Below are positions 48,460 through 60,655 of a stretch of 64,000 bases of DNA, piece by piece. The translations under genes and the position numbers were made by a program. The first letter of the stretch is position 1; every line of letters starts with the position of its first letter. Source of the stretch: Notospermus geniculatus (lineage: Eukaryota; Nemertea; Pilidiophora; Heteronemertea; Lineidae); contig NMRB01000043.1 of assembly GCA_002633025.1 (NCBI GenBank), positions 345,326 to 409,325 of the forward strand, in the 5' to 3' direction. A model generated the notes under the pieces. It worked only from the letters and a program-made list of their open reading frames with translations, was not told the origin of the DNA and made no database searches.

Positions 48460-49703
48460 CTGTGGGAGAAAAACATACGACCATATTGATGGCTTATGAC
48501 ATCTTCGGTACCGTGAGGCGGTAATCAGCAAATGGGTTCGGGGTGTGCCATCAGATAACTGCCTCCATTTCACTCCGTAACGTTGCAAAGGAGTTGCCAG
48601 CGGCCTAAATGAATTCGGTTGTTTGCACGTTTACAGAAACGCAGGCAGTTAAACCTTCTTGTCCACTCCATCGAGGCAGACGTCATCTCCTGGCACGCGG
48701 CACTCGAAATCTTTTTTTTTTTGTTAAAATTGAATCGAAATTGATCAGGACCCGGACTGATGTCACTTTCATTTCTATAGTTTTAACCACTAGTGACACC
48801 TATTGAGGCTGCGGGTTATGGTCCTCATTGGTATGGCCCGGATGTTACAGTTGCAGTCAACCAATCCTGTTTAACCTGTCCATCCCATCAACTGACATGA
48901 GCAGTAATGGATGGACTTGTTCAACATGGAAACCACGGGAAACAATTTCCATACGTCAGCCTTTATGATGTTCAACCGTTGTCCTTCAGCTCATTCATGC
49001 ATATATACAGGGTAGGTTTACACTCGTCCCCAGTGGCCTCGAACTTAATACTAGTTATATGCTCTCAACCACTGATAATCATGTTTCTGAACGCTAGATG
49101 GCGCAAACTGTCATCAACCAATCAGCGACCAGTATTTCACGCAACCAGGGGAAAACATGAAACATTTTTTTATTGGCTGATCGCTCATTGGCTGGTTGAT
49201 CGAGTGTGTTCGTCAACAACTGGTAGTGACATCGCGTGTTGAGAAACGGACTTTGGCACCAAGTGTTTCAGTGGTTGAGGGTGACAGCTTCGTGCGGAGG
49301 CCGATACTATTGAATTATTGAGTGTAACGTTAGGTAGGTCATGTCCGAAGATTGAGATATTCCTGGTTGAGTGTGATGTAAAAACAACCAAGCGGTCGAG
49401 TTTTTTTTTTTGTAAACTGGGCTACGATGGAAGAGTCATATTCAGGTAATTTATGATACTGTCAACGGATACCAATAATGTTTATGAGAGGCGGACCGGA
49501 ACACTTTGGAAATATAGGACCAGTAATAGATATGGGTGTAGCTAATTACTTTACTGCAGCCAAGCTTGTAAATGGACGCCTGATACAGGCTTTCATTTAT
49601 TTCCGTTTCTATCGCTTACTGTGGTGCAGTAGCACGTTGATTGAATCAGGAGGAAATGGCCATCTGAACCCCGTCGGTTTGGCCGTGGATAGAATGAGTT
49701 ATT

Positions 49704-50032
49704 GAGGTTCTTCTTTGACGTCACAACGGTCACGTGACTGCAAACTCTCGTAGTTGACTGCAAACTCTTTACGTAGCTGTAAAGCGCCCAGAAATACACT
49801 GTACATGTATGTTGGGCGCTATATAAATGGTAATAATGATAATAAATAAAAGAATCGATCATTTTAGCTGTCAAATGGCCGGCGACGACGTCAAAAATCT
49901 TACATCCTGACGTTTTGACGTCACGATCTGTGTGTTGATGCTGTGTTCATGCCGTGACGTCGCTTGACATTTTGACAGCCAATATGGCGGCATCGTGTCG
50001 TCATGGAAATATGACGTCACGTGAAGAACCTC
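49704..50032 (+). mobile_element. GACGTC-rich element with GAGGTTCTTC inverted ends, copy A
   Basis: A 329-bp element that starts GAGGTTCTTC and ends GAAGAACCTC, with TGACGTCAC inside each end. The body has TTGACATTTTGAC and several TGACGTCA-like words. Within it, at about 49785-49852, lies GGGCGCTATATAAATGG followed by an AATAATGAT run, which resembles the 3' tail of deuterostome SINEs, so a SINE fragment appears to be nested here. Shorter relatives are at 15011-15191 and 34363-34539. Confidence 0.65.
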
Positions 50033-51473
50033 TGTACATGATCGACGTATAGATTATAAGACTTCGAATATGGCTGTAACCGATATTGGAAATGGTTCGT
50101 ATGGTTGGGTTAGGATCTGAGAGTTAAGGCCATTTGAATGTCTGGAGTGGAGAATGTATTAGTTACAACTTAAAAACAAATTACTCATGGATTATTAAAG
50201 GCATAGCAAAATAATGGCTTTCCGAGTCACTAGGAAAACGGATGTTAAACCAAACTTTCATCAAAGACTGTACGCAGATGATTAATCTTTCTTAATTCTG
50301 CCACCGGGATGCTACCAAACTGAAACATGATATAACATCAAAAGACGTGCATGATACTATTTGTATCAAAGACAAGAAGCCCTTACAACCCTTTGTGTAG
50401 AGTTATGGCAAATGCTAAATGTGAAATATACAGCTCTGTGTTGGGGATGGTGTAGCAATGTACTGGTTCGTTGAACCCATTCAATCTGGAGGCAAGTTGG
50501 CAAACACGTGACACGACAGGCTAAACACGCGGCCTTGGTCATCCATTCAAGCTTCCCTCGTTTGTGGTATCGATTGAGATAATTTCTGCCTCTTAAGGTC
50601 GTCCATCATCATAATCCGAGATGGCATTATCGAAACAAACCACTTAAGAATGTCACCATGGCCGCTAAAAAGAATGCCATTTACCCACTCATCAATTTGC
50701 TTTGGTATGAACAAGAGTCCTAGCTTAAAGGTTAATTGCTACATGTACCACACCCGAACTTTTGATGGCAGAACAGTGGCTCAACAGGTCAGCTTTCGAG
50801 GCTAGACTATTCAAGTCAGAAGTGTGATCGACTACTGTGACCCTCATGATTCAAGCAGTTGTTAATTTCATTACGCTGTCTGTTATTGAAGAAAATCTTG
50901 TGTTCAGGAAACGTGTTGTCAGACCAGCTTTAACCAGTCTCCGTTTCCAGCTGTTCCCGCCGTAGAAATAGGAACACAGCCAGAGGAGGACTGAGACAGG
51001 AGCGATGAAAGAAATCAGTTAGGGTCGGCCTAATGTGGCTAACTATGAACACATCGTAAGGCCTGAAGACTTACATCGTTGCTTCTGTTGTTATTGTTTA
51101 GCCTGTACCTTATGGCCATCCAGAGGGAATTGGTGAAGTAAGGAAAAGGCAAGACGGTCCATCTGACCAAGAATAGAACCTGTTCCTTATTGTCTGAAGT
51201 ATTGTCCCTAGTATGACTGTTCTGTCCCCTAAAGCATATCGTTTTCGCGACAATAAGGCGAACAGATTCACCTGAAATGTCGCTGATTAGTAAGAAAACG
51301 AGACAATTAAATAGCCATTCGTTTGGGGGCTTTCGGCTGTTTAGCAAGTTTACTGAGTTTCTGAGAAAGACGAAATGCAGAAAAAATGGACAAGTCAAAC
51401 AGCATTATAGCTCAGCTGCTGGCCTAATTGCAACAAGACTATCCTGTCATTTAACCGTACTATGTGTGAATAC

Positions 51474-51595
51474 TAGGGAGGTTTCGCATGCGCCCGGTTA
51501 GGCCATACGACGACGTTTATCTATTGTTTGGGTATACCCACACAATAGATAAATGTCGTCGTAGGGCCTAACCGGGGGCTTGCGAAACCTCCCTA
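51474..51595. mobile_element. Hairpin MITE with GGGAGGTTTCGC ends, copy A
   Basis: A 122-bp near-perfect inverted repeat: the left arm starts TAGGGAGGTTTCGCATGCGC and the right arm ends with the complement of TAGGGAGGTTTCGCAAGCCC; the loop is around TTTGGGTATACCC. TA occurs at both outer edges, so the target site is probably TA. The duplicate is at 56764-56885. It has no coding content, and its transcript would fold into one long stem. Confidence 0.85.
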
Positions 51596-51990
51596 CTGTT
51601 CTTGTAACTTGGACTATTTGTTGTCTGATCATCGCACGGCAGCATATCTCAGGAATTTCCACAAGGAATATTTAATTTTGCCTCTGTACATGGTGATATG
51701 ATGTAACTTTGTTTCCATATCGTTCATAGTACATGTACTTTATTGTATAGGCCTACCTTTAACGGCTGCTTTTCTTTACCAGGCCATTAGCGACACCGAT
51801 CAAGCCACCATAACCGTGAGTAACGCCTACAGAAAAGATTACCTTTCGCTGATATCGATGAAAAATCTGAAAGGAATGGATATGGAATAAAACTAATGGT
51901 AGATCTAGGCCTAATGCGAATTTTTATGTTTCTCACTGAATAGAAGACTTGATTAATGGGTTTTCGAGGTGTATCTCATCTCACGACAGT

Positions 51991-52119
51991 ATGGAACCTC
52001 CAAAGAAGCAGCGGTTAGTTTCCGCCGAGTTACAAGAAAGTTTCCAGCTGACGTTGAAAACGTTTGGTCGAAACTTCATCACCATCTCCGGACCTATTCT
52101 GGTGTATCGACTGGGGTGA
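51991..52119 (+). CDS. Candidate short ORF, 42 codons (copy A)
   Basis: ATG at 51991, with A in the -3 position, opens a 42-residue frame beginning MEPPKKQRLVSAELQESF and ending at TGA 52117-52119. The start is charged and nuclear-signal-like, and it could be a small first coding exon, although I see no convincing donor before the stop. In copy B (57281 onward) the same start has one change (Q to K at residue 19) and is cut after RNF by the inserted element at 57371. Loss in one allele argues against an essential function. I do not recognise the sequence. Confidence 0.2.
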   Translation: MEPPKKQRLVSAELQESFQLTLKTFGRNFITISGPILVYRLG

Positions 52120-52751
52120 TATTGGTGTTTTTTTGTTGGGGTGATCTTGGTGTTATTTTGTAGGTATATCCTCCCACACTACACAACAGTGTGCTGCACA
52201 TGCATTTTCTAGCCTCAAAACCCGTCACACTCGTTTATTCGACGTAGGAGCAAAGATGGCCGCCGACCCTTCAGTTGTCGAGTCGATCACGAAAATCACT
52301 TGCACAGAAATATTTTATATTCCAAAGAACCTTCTGATCAAATATCATGGGCTAGGTTTCGCACTTCATTCGTTTTCATTCCCCATCTCTCAAATTAGCC
52401 GTGATTACCTTCGTCATTATCTGCTGATGTTCCATCATCATGAACAATTAAACTTTCTTTTCTTTCTCTCGTTAGCTAAATCTACCTCGATGTCAATCGG
52501 ATATTATTAAGATGATTAGTTTGCATTCACGGTGTTTGAAATGAAATACCCTCTGAGCATACGCAAAAGATAAAAATATTATCTTCTATTTAGGAACTGC
52601 TTTTAGAATATTTCATCGTTTTGACGATATCATCTGTATTTTCTCTGATTTGATATTCAGATATAATCCCCTATGCAAGGGTATTCCGTTAAATACGACA
52701 GATGTGTGACTGTGACGAGCTTCATATCACTTTATTATCACACCCATGGGT

Positions 52752-53432
52752 NNNNNNNNNNNNNNNNNNNNNNNNNNNNNNNNNNNNNNNNNNNNNNNNN
52801 NNNNNNNNNNNNNNNNNNNNNNNNNNNNNNNNNNNNNNNNNNNNNNNNNNNNNNNNNNNNNNNNNNNNNNNNNNNNNNNNNNNNNNNNNNNNNNNNNNNN
52901 NNNNNNNNNNNNNNNNNNNNNNNNNNNNNNNNNNNNNNNNNNNNNNNNNNNNNNNNNNNNNNNNNNNNNNNNNNNNNNNNNNNNNNNNNNNNNNNNNNNN
53001 NNNNNNNNNNNNNNNNNNNNNNNNNNNNNNNNNNNNNNNNNNNNNNNNNNNNNNNNNNNNNNNNNNNNNNNNNNNNNNNNNNNNNNNNNNNNNNNNNNNN
53101 NNNNNNNNNNNNNNNNNNNNNNNNNNNNNNNNNNNNNNNNNNNNNNNNNNNNNNNNNNNNNNNNNNNNNNNNNNNNNNNNNNNNNNNNNNNNNNNNNNNN
53201 NNNNNNNNNNNNNNNNNNNNNNNNNNNNNNNNNNNNNNNNNNNNNNNNNNNNNNNNNNNNNNNNNNNNNNNNNNNNNNNNNNNNNNNNNNNNNNNNNNNN
53301 NNNNNNNNNNNNNNNNNNNNNNNNNNNNNNNNNNNNNNNNNNNNNNNNNNNNNNNNNNNNNNNNNNNNNNNNNNNNNNNNNNNNNNNNNNNNNNNNNNNN
53401 NNNNNNNNNNNNNNNNNNNNNNNNNNNNNNNN
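52752..53432. other. Assembly gap (681 N)
   Basis: A run of 681 undetermined bases. Open frames drawn through it have no meaning. It separates copy A from copy B of the second duplicated block. Confidence 1.
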
Positions 53433-53528
53433 ATCTACATGTATGAATTGCCTAAACTACCAATGCAGATCCAACGTTACTTAATGCATTTGCATTTGCA
53501 AAATTCAGGTAAAAGCATTCAGTAGTCT

Positions 53529-53714
53529 TTATTCACATCCGCACAGTTCCTCGTCTGGGAAACTCGCGACCCATTCCATGAGTGATGTGACCATTCCATG
53601 CCGACCAGCTAATTTACCGACGCTTACTGCCAAAGAAAACCCCGACGTGTTGAATGAATCATACAGCGGCTGGTTAAATGTGCCAATCCAGGCAGCCTGT
53701 GGGCTAATCCACAC
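53529..53714 (-). CDS. Candidate 3' terminal exon of an unidentified gene (copy B)
   Basis: Duplicate of the candidate exon at 48274-48459 with the same CCCACAG acceptor, the same TAA-within-AATAAA ending and one substitution in the frame (YDSFNTS instead of YDPFNTS). If the block is an unmerged allele, these two entries are one locus. Confidence 0.28.
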   Translation of the reverse strand: MWISPQAAWIGTFNQPLYDSFNTSGFSLAVSVGKLAGRHGMVTSLMEWVASFPDEELCGCE

Positions 53715-54950
53715 CTGTGGGAGAAAAACATACGACCATATTGATGGCTTATGACATCTTCGGTACCGTGAGGCGGTAATCAGCAAATGGGTTCGGGGTG
53801 TGCCATCAGATAACTGCCTCCATTTCACTCCGTAACGTTGCAAAGGAGTTGCCAGCGGCCTAAATGAATTCGGTTGTTTGCACGTTTACAGAAACGCAGG
53901 CAGTTAAACCTTCTTGTCCACTCCATCGAGGCAGACGTCATCTCCTGGCACGCGGCACGCGAAATCTTTTTTTGTTAAAATTGAATCGAAATTGATCAGG
54001 ACCCGGACTGATGTCACTTTCATTTCTATAGTTTTAACCACTAGTGACACCTATTGAGGCTGCGGGTTATGGTCCTCATTGGTATGGCCCGGATGTTACA
54101 GTTGCAGTCAACCAATCCTGTTTAACCTGTCCATCCCATCAACTGACATGAGCAGTAATGGATGGACTTGTTCAACATGGAAACCACGGGAAACAATTTC
54201 CATACGTCAGCCTTTATGATGTTCAACCGTTGTCCCTCAGCTCATTCATGCATATATACAGGGTAGGTTTACACTCGTCCCCAGTGGCCTCGAGCTTAAT
54301 ACTAGTTATATGCTCTCAACCACTGATAATCATGTTTCTGAACGCTAGATGGCGCAAACTGTCATCAACCAATCAGCGACCAGTATTTCACGCAACTAGG
54401 GGAAAACATGAAACATTTTCTTATTGGCTGATCGCTCATTGGCTGGTTGGTCGAGTGTGTTCGTCAACAACTGGTAGTGACATCTTGTGTTCAGAAATGG
54501 ACTTTGGCACCAAGTGTTTCAGTGGTTGAGGGTGACAGCTTCGTGCGGAGGGCGATACTATTGAATTATTGAGTGTAACGCTAGGTAGGTCATGTCCGAA
54601 GATTGAGATATTCTGGTTGAGTGTGATGTAAAAACAACCAAGCGGTCGAATTTTTTTGTAAACTGGTGATACCATGGAAGAGTCATATTCAGATAATGTA
54701 TGATACTGTCAACGGATACCAATAATGTTTATGAGAGGCGGACCGGAACACTTTGGAAATATAGGACCAGTAATAGATATGGATGTCGCTAATTACTTTA
54801 CTGCAGCCAAGCTTGTAAATGGACGCCTGATACAGGCTTTCACTTATTTCCGTTTCTATCGCTTACTGTGGTGCAGTAGCACGTTGATTGAATCAGGAGG
54901 AAATGGCCATCTGAACCCCGTCGGTTTGGCCGTGGATAGAATGAATTATT

Positions 54951-55292
54951 GAGGTTCTTCTTTGACGTCACAACGGTCACGTGACTGCAAACTCTCGTAG
55001 TTGACTGCAAACTCTTTACGTAGTTGTAAAAGCGCCCACAAATACACAGTACATGTGTGTTGGGCGCTATATACATGTAAATGGTAATGAATGATAATAA
55101 TAATAATAAAAGAATCGGTCATGTTGGCTGTCAAATGGCCGGCGACGACGTCAAAAATCTTACATCCTGACGTTTTGACGTCACGATCTGTGTGTTGATG
55201 CTGTGTTCATGCCGTGACGTCGCTTGACATTTTGACAGCCAATATGGCGGCATCGTGTCGTCATGCAAATATGACGTCACGTGAAGAACCTC
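54951..55292 (+). mobile_element. GACGTC-rich element with GAGGTTCTTC inverted ends, copy B
   Basis: Counterpart of 49704-50032 with the same ends. The nested SINE-like tail has a longer ATAATAATAATAA run here (about 55090-55110), so the microsatellite differs between the copies. Confidence 0.65.
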
Positions 55293-56763
55293 TGTACATG
55301 ATCGACGTATAGATTATAAGACTTCGAATATGGCTGTAATGGATATTGGAAATGTTTTATATGGTTGGGTTAGGATCTGAGAGTTAAGACCATTTGAATG
55401 TCTGGAGTGGAGAATGTATTAGTTACAACTTAAAAACAAATTACTCATGGATTATTAAAGGCATAGCAAAATAATGGCTTTCCGAGTCACTAGGAAAGCG
55501 GATGTTCAACCAAACTTTCATCAAAGACTGTACGCAGATGATTAATCTTTCTTAATTCTGCCACCGGGATGTTACCAAACTGAAACATGATATCACATCA
55601 AACGATGTGCATGATACTATTTGTATCAAAGACAAGAAGCCCTTACAACCCTTTGTGTAGAGTTATGGCAAATGCTAAATGTGAAATATACAGCTCTGTG
55701 TTCGGGATGGTGTAGCAATGTACTGGTTCGTTGAACCCATTCAATCTGGAGGCAAGTTGGCAGACATTTGACACGACAGGCTAAACACGCGGCCTTGGTC
55801 AACCATTCAAGCTTCCCTCGTTTGTGATATCGATTGAGATAATTTCTGCCTCTTAAGGGTCGTCCATCATCATAATCCGAGATGGTATTATCGAAACAAA
55901 CCACTTAAGAATGTCACCATGGCCGCTAAAAAGAATGCCATTTACCCACTCATCAATTAGTGGTTATACTTGCTTTGGTATGAACAAGAGTCCTAGCTTA
56001 AAGGTTAATTGCTACATGTACCACACCCGAACTTTTGATGGCAGAACAGTGGCTCAACAGCTTTCGAGGCTAGACTGTTCAAGTCAAAAGTGTGATCGAC
56101 TACTGTGACCCTCATGATTCAAGCAGTTGTTAATTTCATTACGCTGTCTGTAATTGAAGAAAATCTTGTGTTCAGGAAACGTGTTGTCAGACCAGCTTTA
56201 ACCAGTCTCCGTTTCCAGCTGTTCCCACCGAAGAAATCACGCAAGCTCCGAGGTTTCATAGGAACACAACCAGAGGAGGACTGAGACAGGAGCGATGAAA
56301 GGAATCAGATAGGGTAGGCCTAATGTGGCTAACTATGAACACATTGTAAGGCCTGAAGACTTATATCGTTGCTTCTGTTGTTATTGTTTCGCCTGTACCT
56401 TATGGCCATCCAGAGGGAATTGGTGAAGTAAGAAAAAGGCAAGACGGTCCATCTGACCAAGAATAGAACCTGCCAGTTATTGTCTGGAGTATTGTCCCTA
56501 GTATGACTGTTCTGTCCCCTAAAGCATATCGTTTTCGCGACAATAAGGCGAACAGATTCACCTGAAATGTCGCTGATTAGTAAGAAAACGAGACAATTAA
56601 ATAGCCATTCGTTTGGGGGCTTTCGGCTGTTTAGCAAGTTTACTGAGTTTCTGAGAAAGACGAAACGCAGAAAAAATGGACAAGTCAAACAGCATTATAG
56701 CTCAGCTGCTGGCCTAATTGCAACAAGGCTATCCTGTCATTTAACCGTACTATGTGTGAATAC

Positions 56764-56885
56764 TAGGGAGGTTTCGCATGCGCCCGGTTAGGCCATACGA
56801 CGACGTTTATCTATTGTTTGGGTATACCCACACAATAGATAAATGTCGTCGTAGGGCCTAACCGGGGGCTTGCGAAACCTCCCTA
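56764..56885. mobile_element. Hairpin MITE with GGGAGGTTTCGC ends, copy B
   Basis: Counterpart of 51474-51595, apparently identical in sequence, within the duplicated block. Confidence 0.85.
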
Positions 56886-57370
56886 CTGTTCTTGTAACTT
56901 GGACTATTTGTTGTCTGATCATCGCACGGCAGCATATCTCAGGAATTTCCACAAGGAATATTTAATTTTGCCTCTGTACATGGTGATATGATGTAACTTT
57001 GTTTCCATATCGTTCATAGTACATGTACTTTATTGTATAGGCCTACCTTTAACGGCTGCTTTTCTTTACCAGGCCATTAGCGACACCGATCAAGCCACCA
57101 TAACCGTGAGTAACGCCTACAGAAAAGATTACCTTTCGCTGATATCGATGAAAAATCTGAAAGGAATGGATATGGAATAAAACTAATGGTAGATCTAGGC
57201 CTAATGCGAATTTTTATGTTTCTCACTGAATAGAAGACTTGATTAATGGGTTTCCGAGGTGTATCTCATCTCACGACAGTATGGAACCTCCAAAGAAGCA
57301 GCGGTTAGTTTCCGCCGAGTTACAAGAAAGTTTCAAGCTGACGTTGAAAACGTTTGGTCGAAACTTCATG

Positions 57371-57861
57371 GCTTGTTGTACTTGACTCGATGACGCGAAG
57401 ACTCGATGGCGCGATGACTCGATGACCGCCAAAATTATTCAATGAAATTCAGCTCGTTATTTCTAAGAAGTGGGATGGATCAACGGCAGAAGTGGACCGT
57501 CGTAGTGTCGCCAGCTACCAAGAGGTGAATTGAGGTTGATATTCAACGTAAATCATGAAATGAAGGATAGCCTCGACCTAGGCCTACAGCTCCTAAGTCC
57601 TTGAGAATGTACTATGGGTCCCTTTTGAAAAGTTGTAGGGATTGGTCTGGTCTCCCTATTCCAAACCCCGGAGGAGGTGTAGCATTAATTTTCAGAGCAA
57701 TGACCCTACTGCATGTTCCTCACCTTCCTGAAAATAGTAACCCAGTGTTCTGAAATGCGGAACTAGAACAGGCATTCACCAATTATGCAGGAAATTTAAT
57801 TGGCCTTCTTCGCGCCTTCGAGTCATCGCGCCATCGAGTCATCGAGTCAAGTACAACAAGC
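57371..57861. mobile_element. 491-bp inverted-repeat element with GCTTGTTGTACTTGACTCGA ends
   Basis: An insertion present only in copy B; copy A reads straight through as CTTCATCACC near 52080. The inverted ends start GCTTGTTGTACTTGACTCGA and continue into short direct subrepeats of GACTCGATGACGCGA type on both arms. A CAT or AT flanks each side, so the target duplication is 2-3 bp. It interrupts the short frame that starts at 57281. No transposase. Confidence 0.82.
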
Positions 57862-58452
57862 ATCACCATCTCCGGACCTATTCTGGTGTATCGACTGGGG
57901 TGATATTGGTGTTTTTTTGTTGGGGTGATCTTGGTGTTATTTTGTAGGTATATCCTCCTACACTACACAACAGTGTGCTGCACATGCATTTTCTAGCCTC
58001 AAAACCCGTCACACTCGTTTATTCGACGTAGGAGCAAAGATGGCCGCCGACACTTACAGTTGTCGAGTCGATCACGAAAATCACTTACACAGAAATATTT
58101 TATATTCCAAAGAACCTTCTGATCAAATATCATGGGCTAGGTTTCGCACTTCATTCGTTTTCATTCCCCATCTCTCAAAAATCTACCTCGATGTCAATCG
58201 GATATTATTAAGATGATTAGTTTGCATTCACGGTGTTTGAAATGAAATACCCTCTGAGCATACGTAAAAGATCAAAATATTATCTTCTATTTAGGAACTG
58301 CTTTTAGAATATTTCATCGTTTTGACGATATCATCTGTATTTTCTCTGATTTGATATTCAGATATAATCCCCTATGCAAGGGTATTCCGTTAAATACGAC
58401 AGATGTGTGACTGTGACGAGCTTCATATCACTTTATTATCACACCCATGGGT

Positions 58453-60279
58453 AAAGAACATAGCCTACGTATTCCACGTGCCAAATCTCTGCATTTTTCA
58501 CCGACCAGCCGGTTGTCCATTTTTCATTTACCAAGGCAGGCGTTGATGGCATATCCCTCGGAGACTCAATGAAATGAATTTTTAAAAGAAGCCCCGTTTA
58601 TCCGATATGAACGTGTAATCCTCCCATCCCTCTGGCTTAACTTTCCATTTACTGTGCTAACGAACAGGAATAAGCCATTGACAAAGCCCTCTTCTCCATT
58701 AGAAATGTGTTCCTTTCGACTTAGGAAGGGATACGTTATATCTCTGACAATTGCCTCGCCGACAGGTGTTCAAATCTTCCTATACCGGTGTAATGCCACA
58801 AAGTGTTCCGATGACATGCCCGCTTAGATCGAAGGAAAAAGATGAACTTGAGACACATTGAAAATAAATTTCAATAGTGAAAGGTTCCTCGAGTAGTATC
58901 ATGGCCAAGAATAAAGGAAACCTGAGCTCAAAGACAAGAATGCGACCAGCTCACGGCTGAAGTCACATTACAAAGTGTTGCTTTTAACAAATTCGTTGAA
59001 ATGGACGTCGTTTCATCAGCAACACCGTCGAGTAGAACTTGGGAGAAGTTTTCCAATACTTTCGTGTAAGGACACTTAACACTAAGCCTGATAATACCCC
59101 AATTGTCGGTGACAACTCGGGTTGTCTCCGTCTTATCCTCTCGCGTATCGTTCTCATTGTCCTCGAGAAAGACACTCAATCGCCACGGATAAAGGATTTC
59201 ATCAAGAAAGAGGATATCCCTGCTCTCATTGGGCAAGTTATAATGTAGTGGTGTATTGGCTTGGGCCATGGTGAAGAAGATGGTGATGAGGATTTCTCCC
59301 TTGCCGACACATCTACACTGTATATCTACTGGAACCTAATCAGTTCCTGATCACTTCCTGGTATGGGAAGAGAATCCGATGGGAAGTTTTTCACGTATCG
59401 AGTCCACATCCCTGATTACAGACTGGCTATGCCAGTGTTTGCCTCAACAGTTGTTGGTGGTCCTAAACTTGATTGAATCGTTTCGACTGGCTTATAATCC
59501 ACCTGTAAGCATCAAAAACAGGATATACACGACTTGAACAAAGGAGATAGTAGAGAAATGTACAATCATGTTACATTTGATGTTCGTTTCTCCGAGCTTG
59601 TACAGTATGATGAAAAATGTAACATATCGTATGGATCCTCTTCTTTCTACTTCCTTCCGATCGCCTTCTTTCTGCACGGCATCTTGGCCCGTCTTGTTGT
59701 AATGATTACTCTTCTTCGTCTTTGACTCTAAGTTACATCAAACAAACTTGTATTGTTCTCCTCTGTCAAGCAGGAGTCAGCAGTCTTTCCGTTGCCAGGT
59801 TGGTCGCTTACCTCCAATAAGAGAGAAAAGGAAAAACCTATCGCGATTAAAAGCGACACCGTAACACAATATCTATTTGTATCCGATCAGTTGGTAGCAC
59901 TGGTCGTATAGGGTTTCAAAGTCTGATGATTCATTCACTGTTTTCTACTGCCATAGCATAGAACAGTAACTGCATACTCGGCTGTAAAATATTCATGAAT
60001 GCGTTCAGGATTTTTTCAGTGTTGTTCGCTTTCCCCTTGATGACGATCGCGTTGCGAGTAGCATCTTCTTGCTTGATTAGGCGTATGACATCCAAACGTC
60101 ACGATCATAAGGAATTTGCTTGTTTACACAATATGGTATCGCTTTTTGTCGATGCTGCAACACTGTTCTTTCGTTGAATCTGATAACTTGTAGCATAGCT
60201 GTTTATTTTATCATAAACATATGAGTATGGCACTCAAGCTGTTCCTTTTTGTGTTTTATGCCCATATCTTGTGACGATT
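58453..60279. other. Non-coding region upstream of the minisatellite; no gene seen
   Basis: About 1.8 kb. The longest frames are at 58928-59269 (minus, 113 codons) and 59039-59248 (plus). They overlap on opposite strands and match nothing I recognise. It may be intergenic sequence or a 5' intron of the SLC43-family gene. Confidence 0.4.
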
Positions 60280-60655
60280 GACTCTCTTCCTTCACGCCAT
60301 TTCCTTTACCTCACGGCTATTTCCCTTAACGTCATTTCCTTTACCTCATGGCTCTTTCCCTTACTGCCAATCCTGAGCCTCAAGGCTCTTTCCCTTACCG
60401 CCATTTCCTTTACCTCACGGCTCTTTCCCTTAACATCATTTCCTTTACCTCATGGTTCTTTCCCTTACTGCCAATCCTGAACCTCCAGACTCTTTCCCTT
60501 AACGCCAATTATGTACCTCACGGCTCTTTTCCTCAATGTCATCCCCTGTACCTCACGGCTGTTTCCCTTAACGTCATCTCCTGTACCTCACGCTCTTTCC
60601 CCTAACGTCATCTCCTGTACCACACGGCTATTTCCCTTTACGTCATCTCCGGTAA
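60280..60655. repeat. 35-bp minisatellite
   Basis: About ten imperfect tandem units of 35 bp, consensus around TTTACCTCACGGCTCTTTCC followed by CTTAACGTCATTTCC. Later units shorten to 34 bp and drift to CTGTACCTCACGG. The unit length is not a multiple of three, so all three frames are cycled and the apparent ORFs here are repeat products. Confidence 0.92.

Larger units (their letters stand above)
48178..52751 (+). repeat. Second duplicated block, copy A (ends at assembly gap)
   Basis: Direct repeat of 53433-58452, almost identical over long stretches (for example 51500-52060). It starts at ATCTACATGTATGAATTGCC and stops at CACCCATGGGT immediately before the run of N. Differences from copy B are scattered substitutions, about 85 bp near 52395-52480 that copy B lacks, and lack of the copy-B insert at 57371. 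The geometry is that of two overlapping allelic contig ends. Confidence 0.92.
53433..58452 (+). repeat. Second duplicated block, copy B (starts at assembly gap)
   Basis: Direct repeat of 48178-52751. It begins immediately after the N run at ATCTACATGTATG and continues past the end of copy A (CACCCATGGGT at 58442-58452) into unique sequence. It carries an extra 491-bp element at 57371-57861 and a small insertion near 56235-56250, and lacks about 85 bp present in copy A near 52400. Confidence 0.92.

Noticed and set aside
52673-53525. Open frames of about 257-260 codons, the longest in the window
   Set aside because: They run through 681 unknown bases (N) and have only a few real residues at each end.
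58928-59269. 113-codon minus frame as a gene
   Set aside because: Opposed by a 69-codon plus frame over the same bases, no domain, and no splice or polyadenylation context that I could support.
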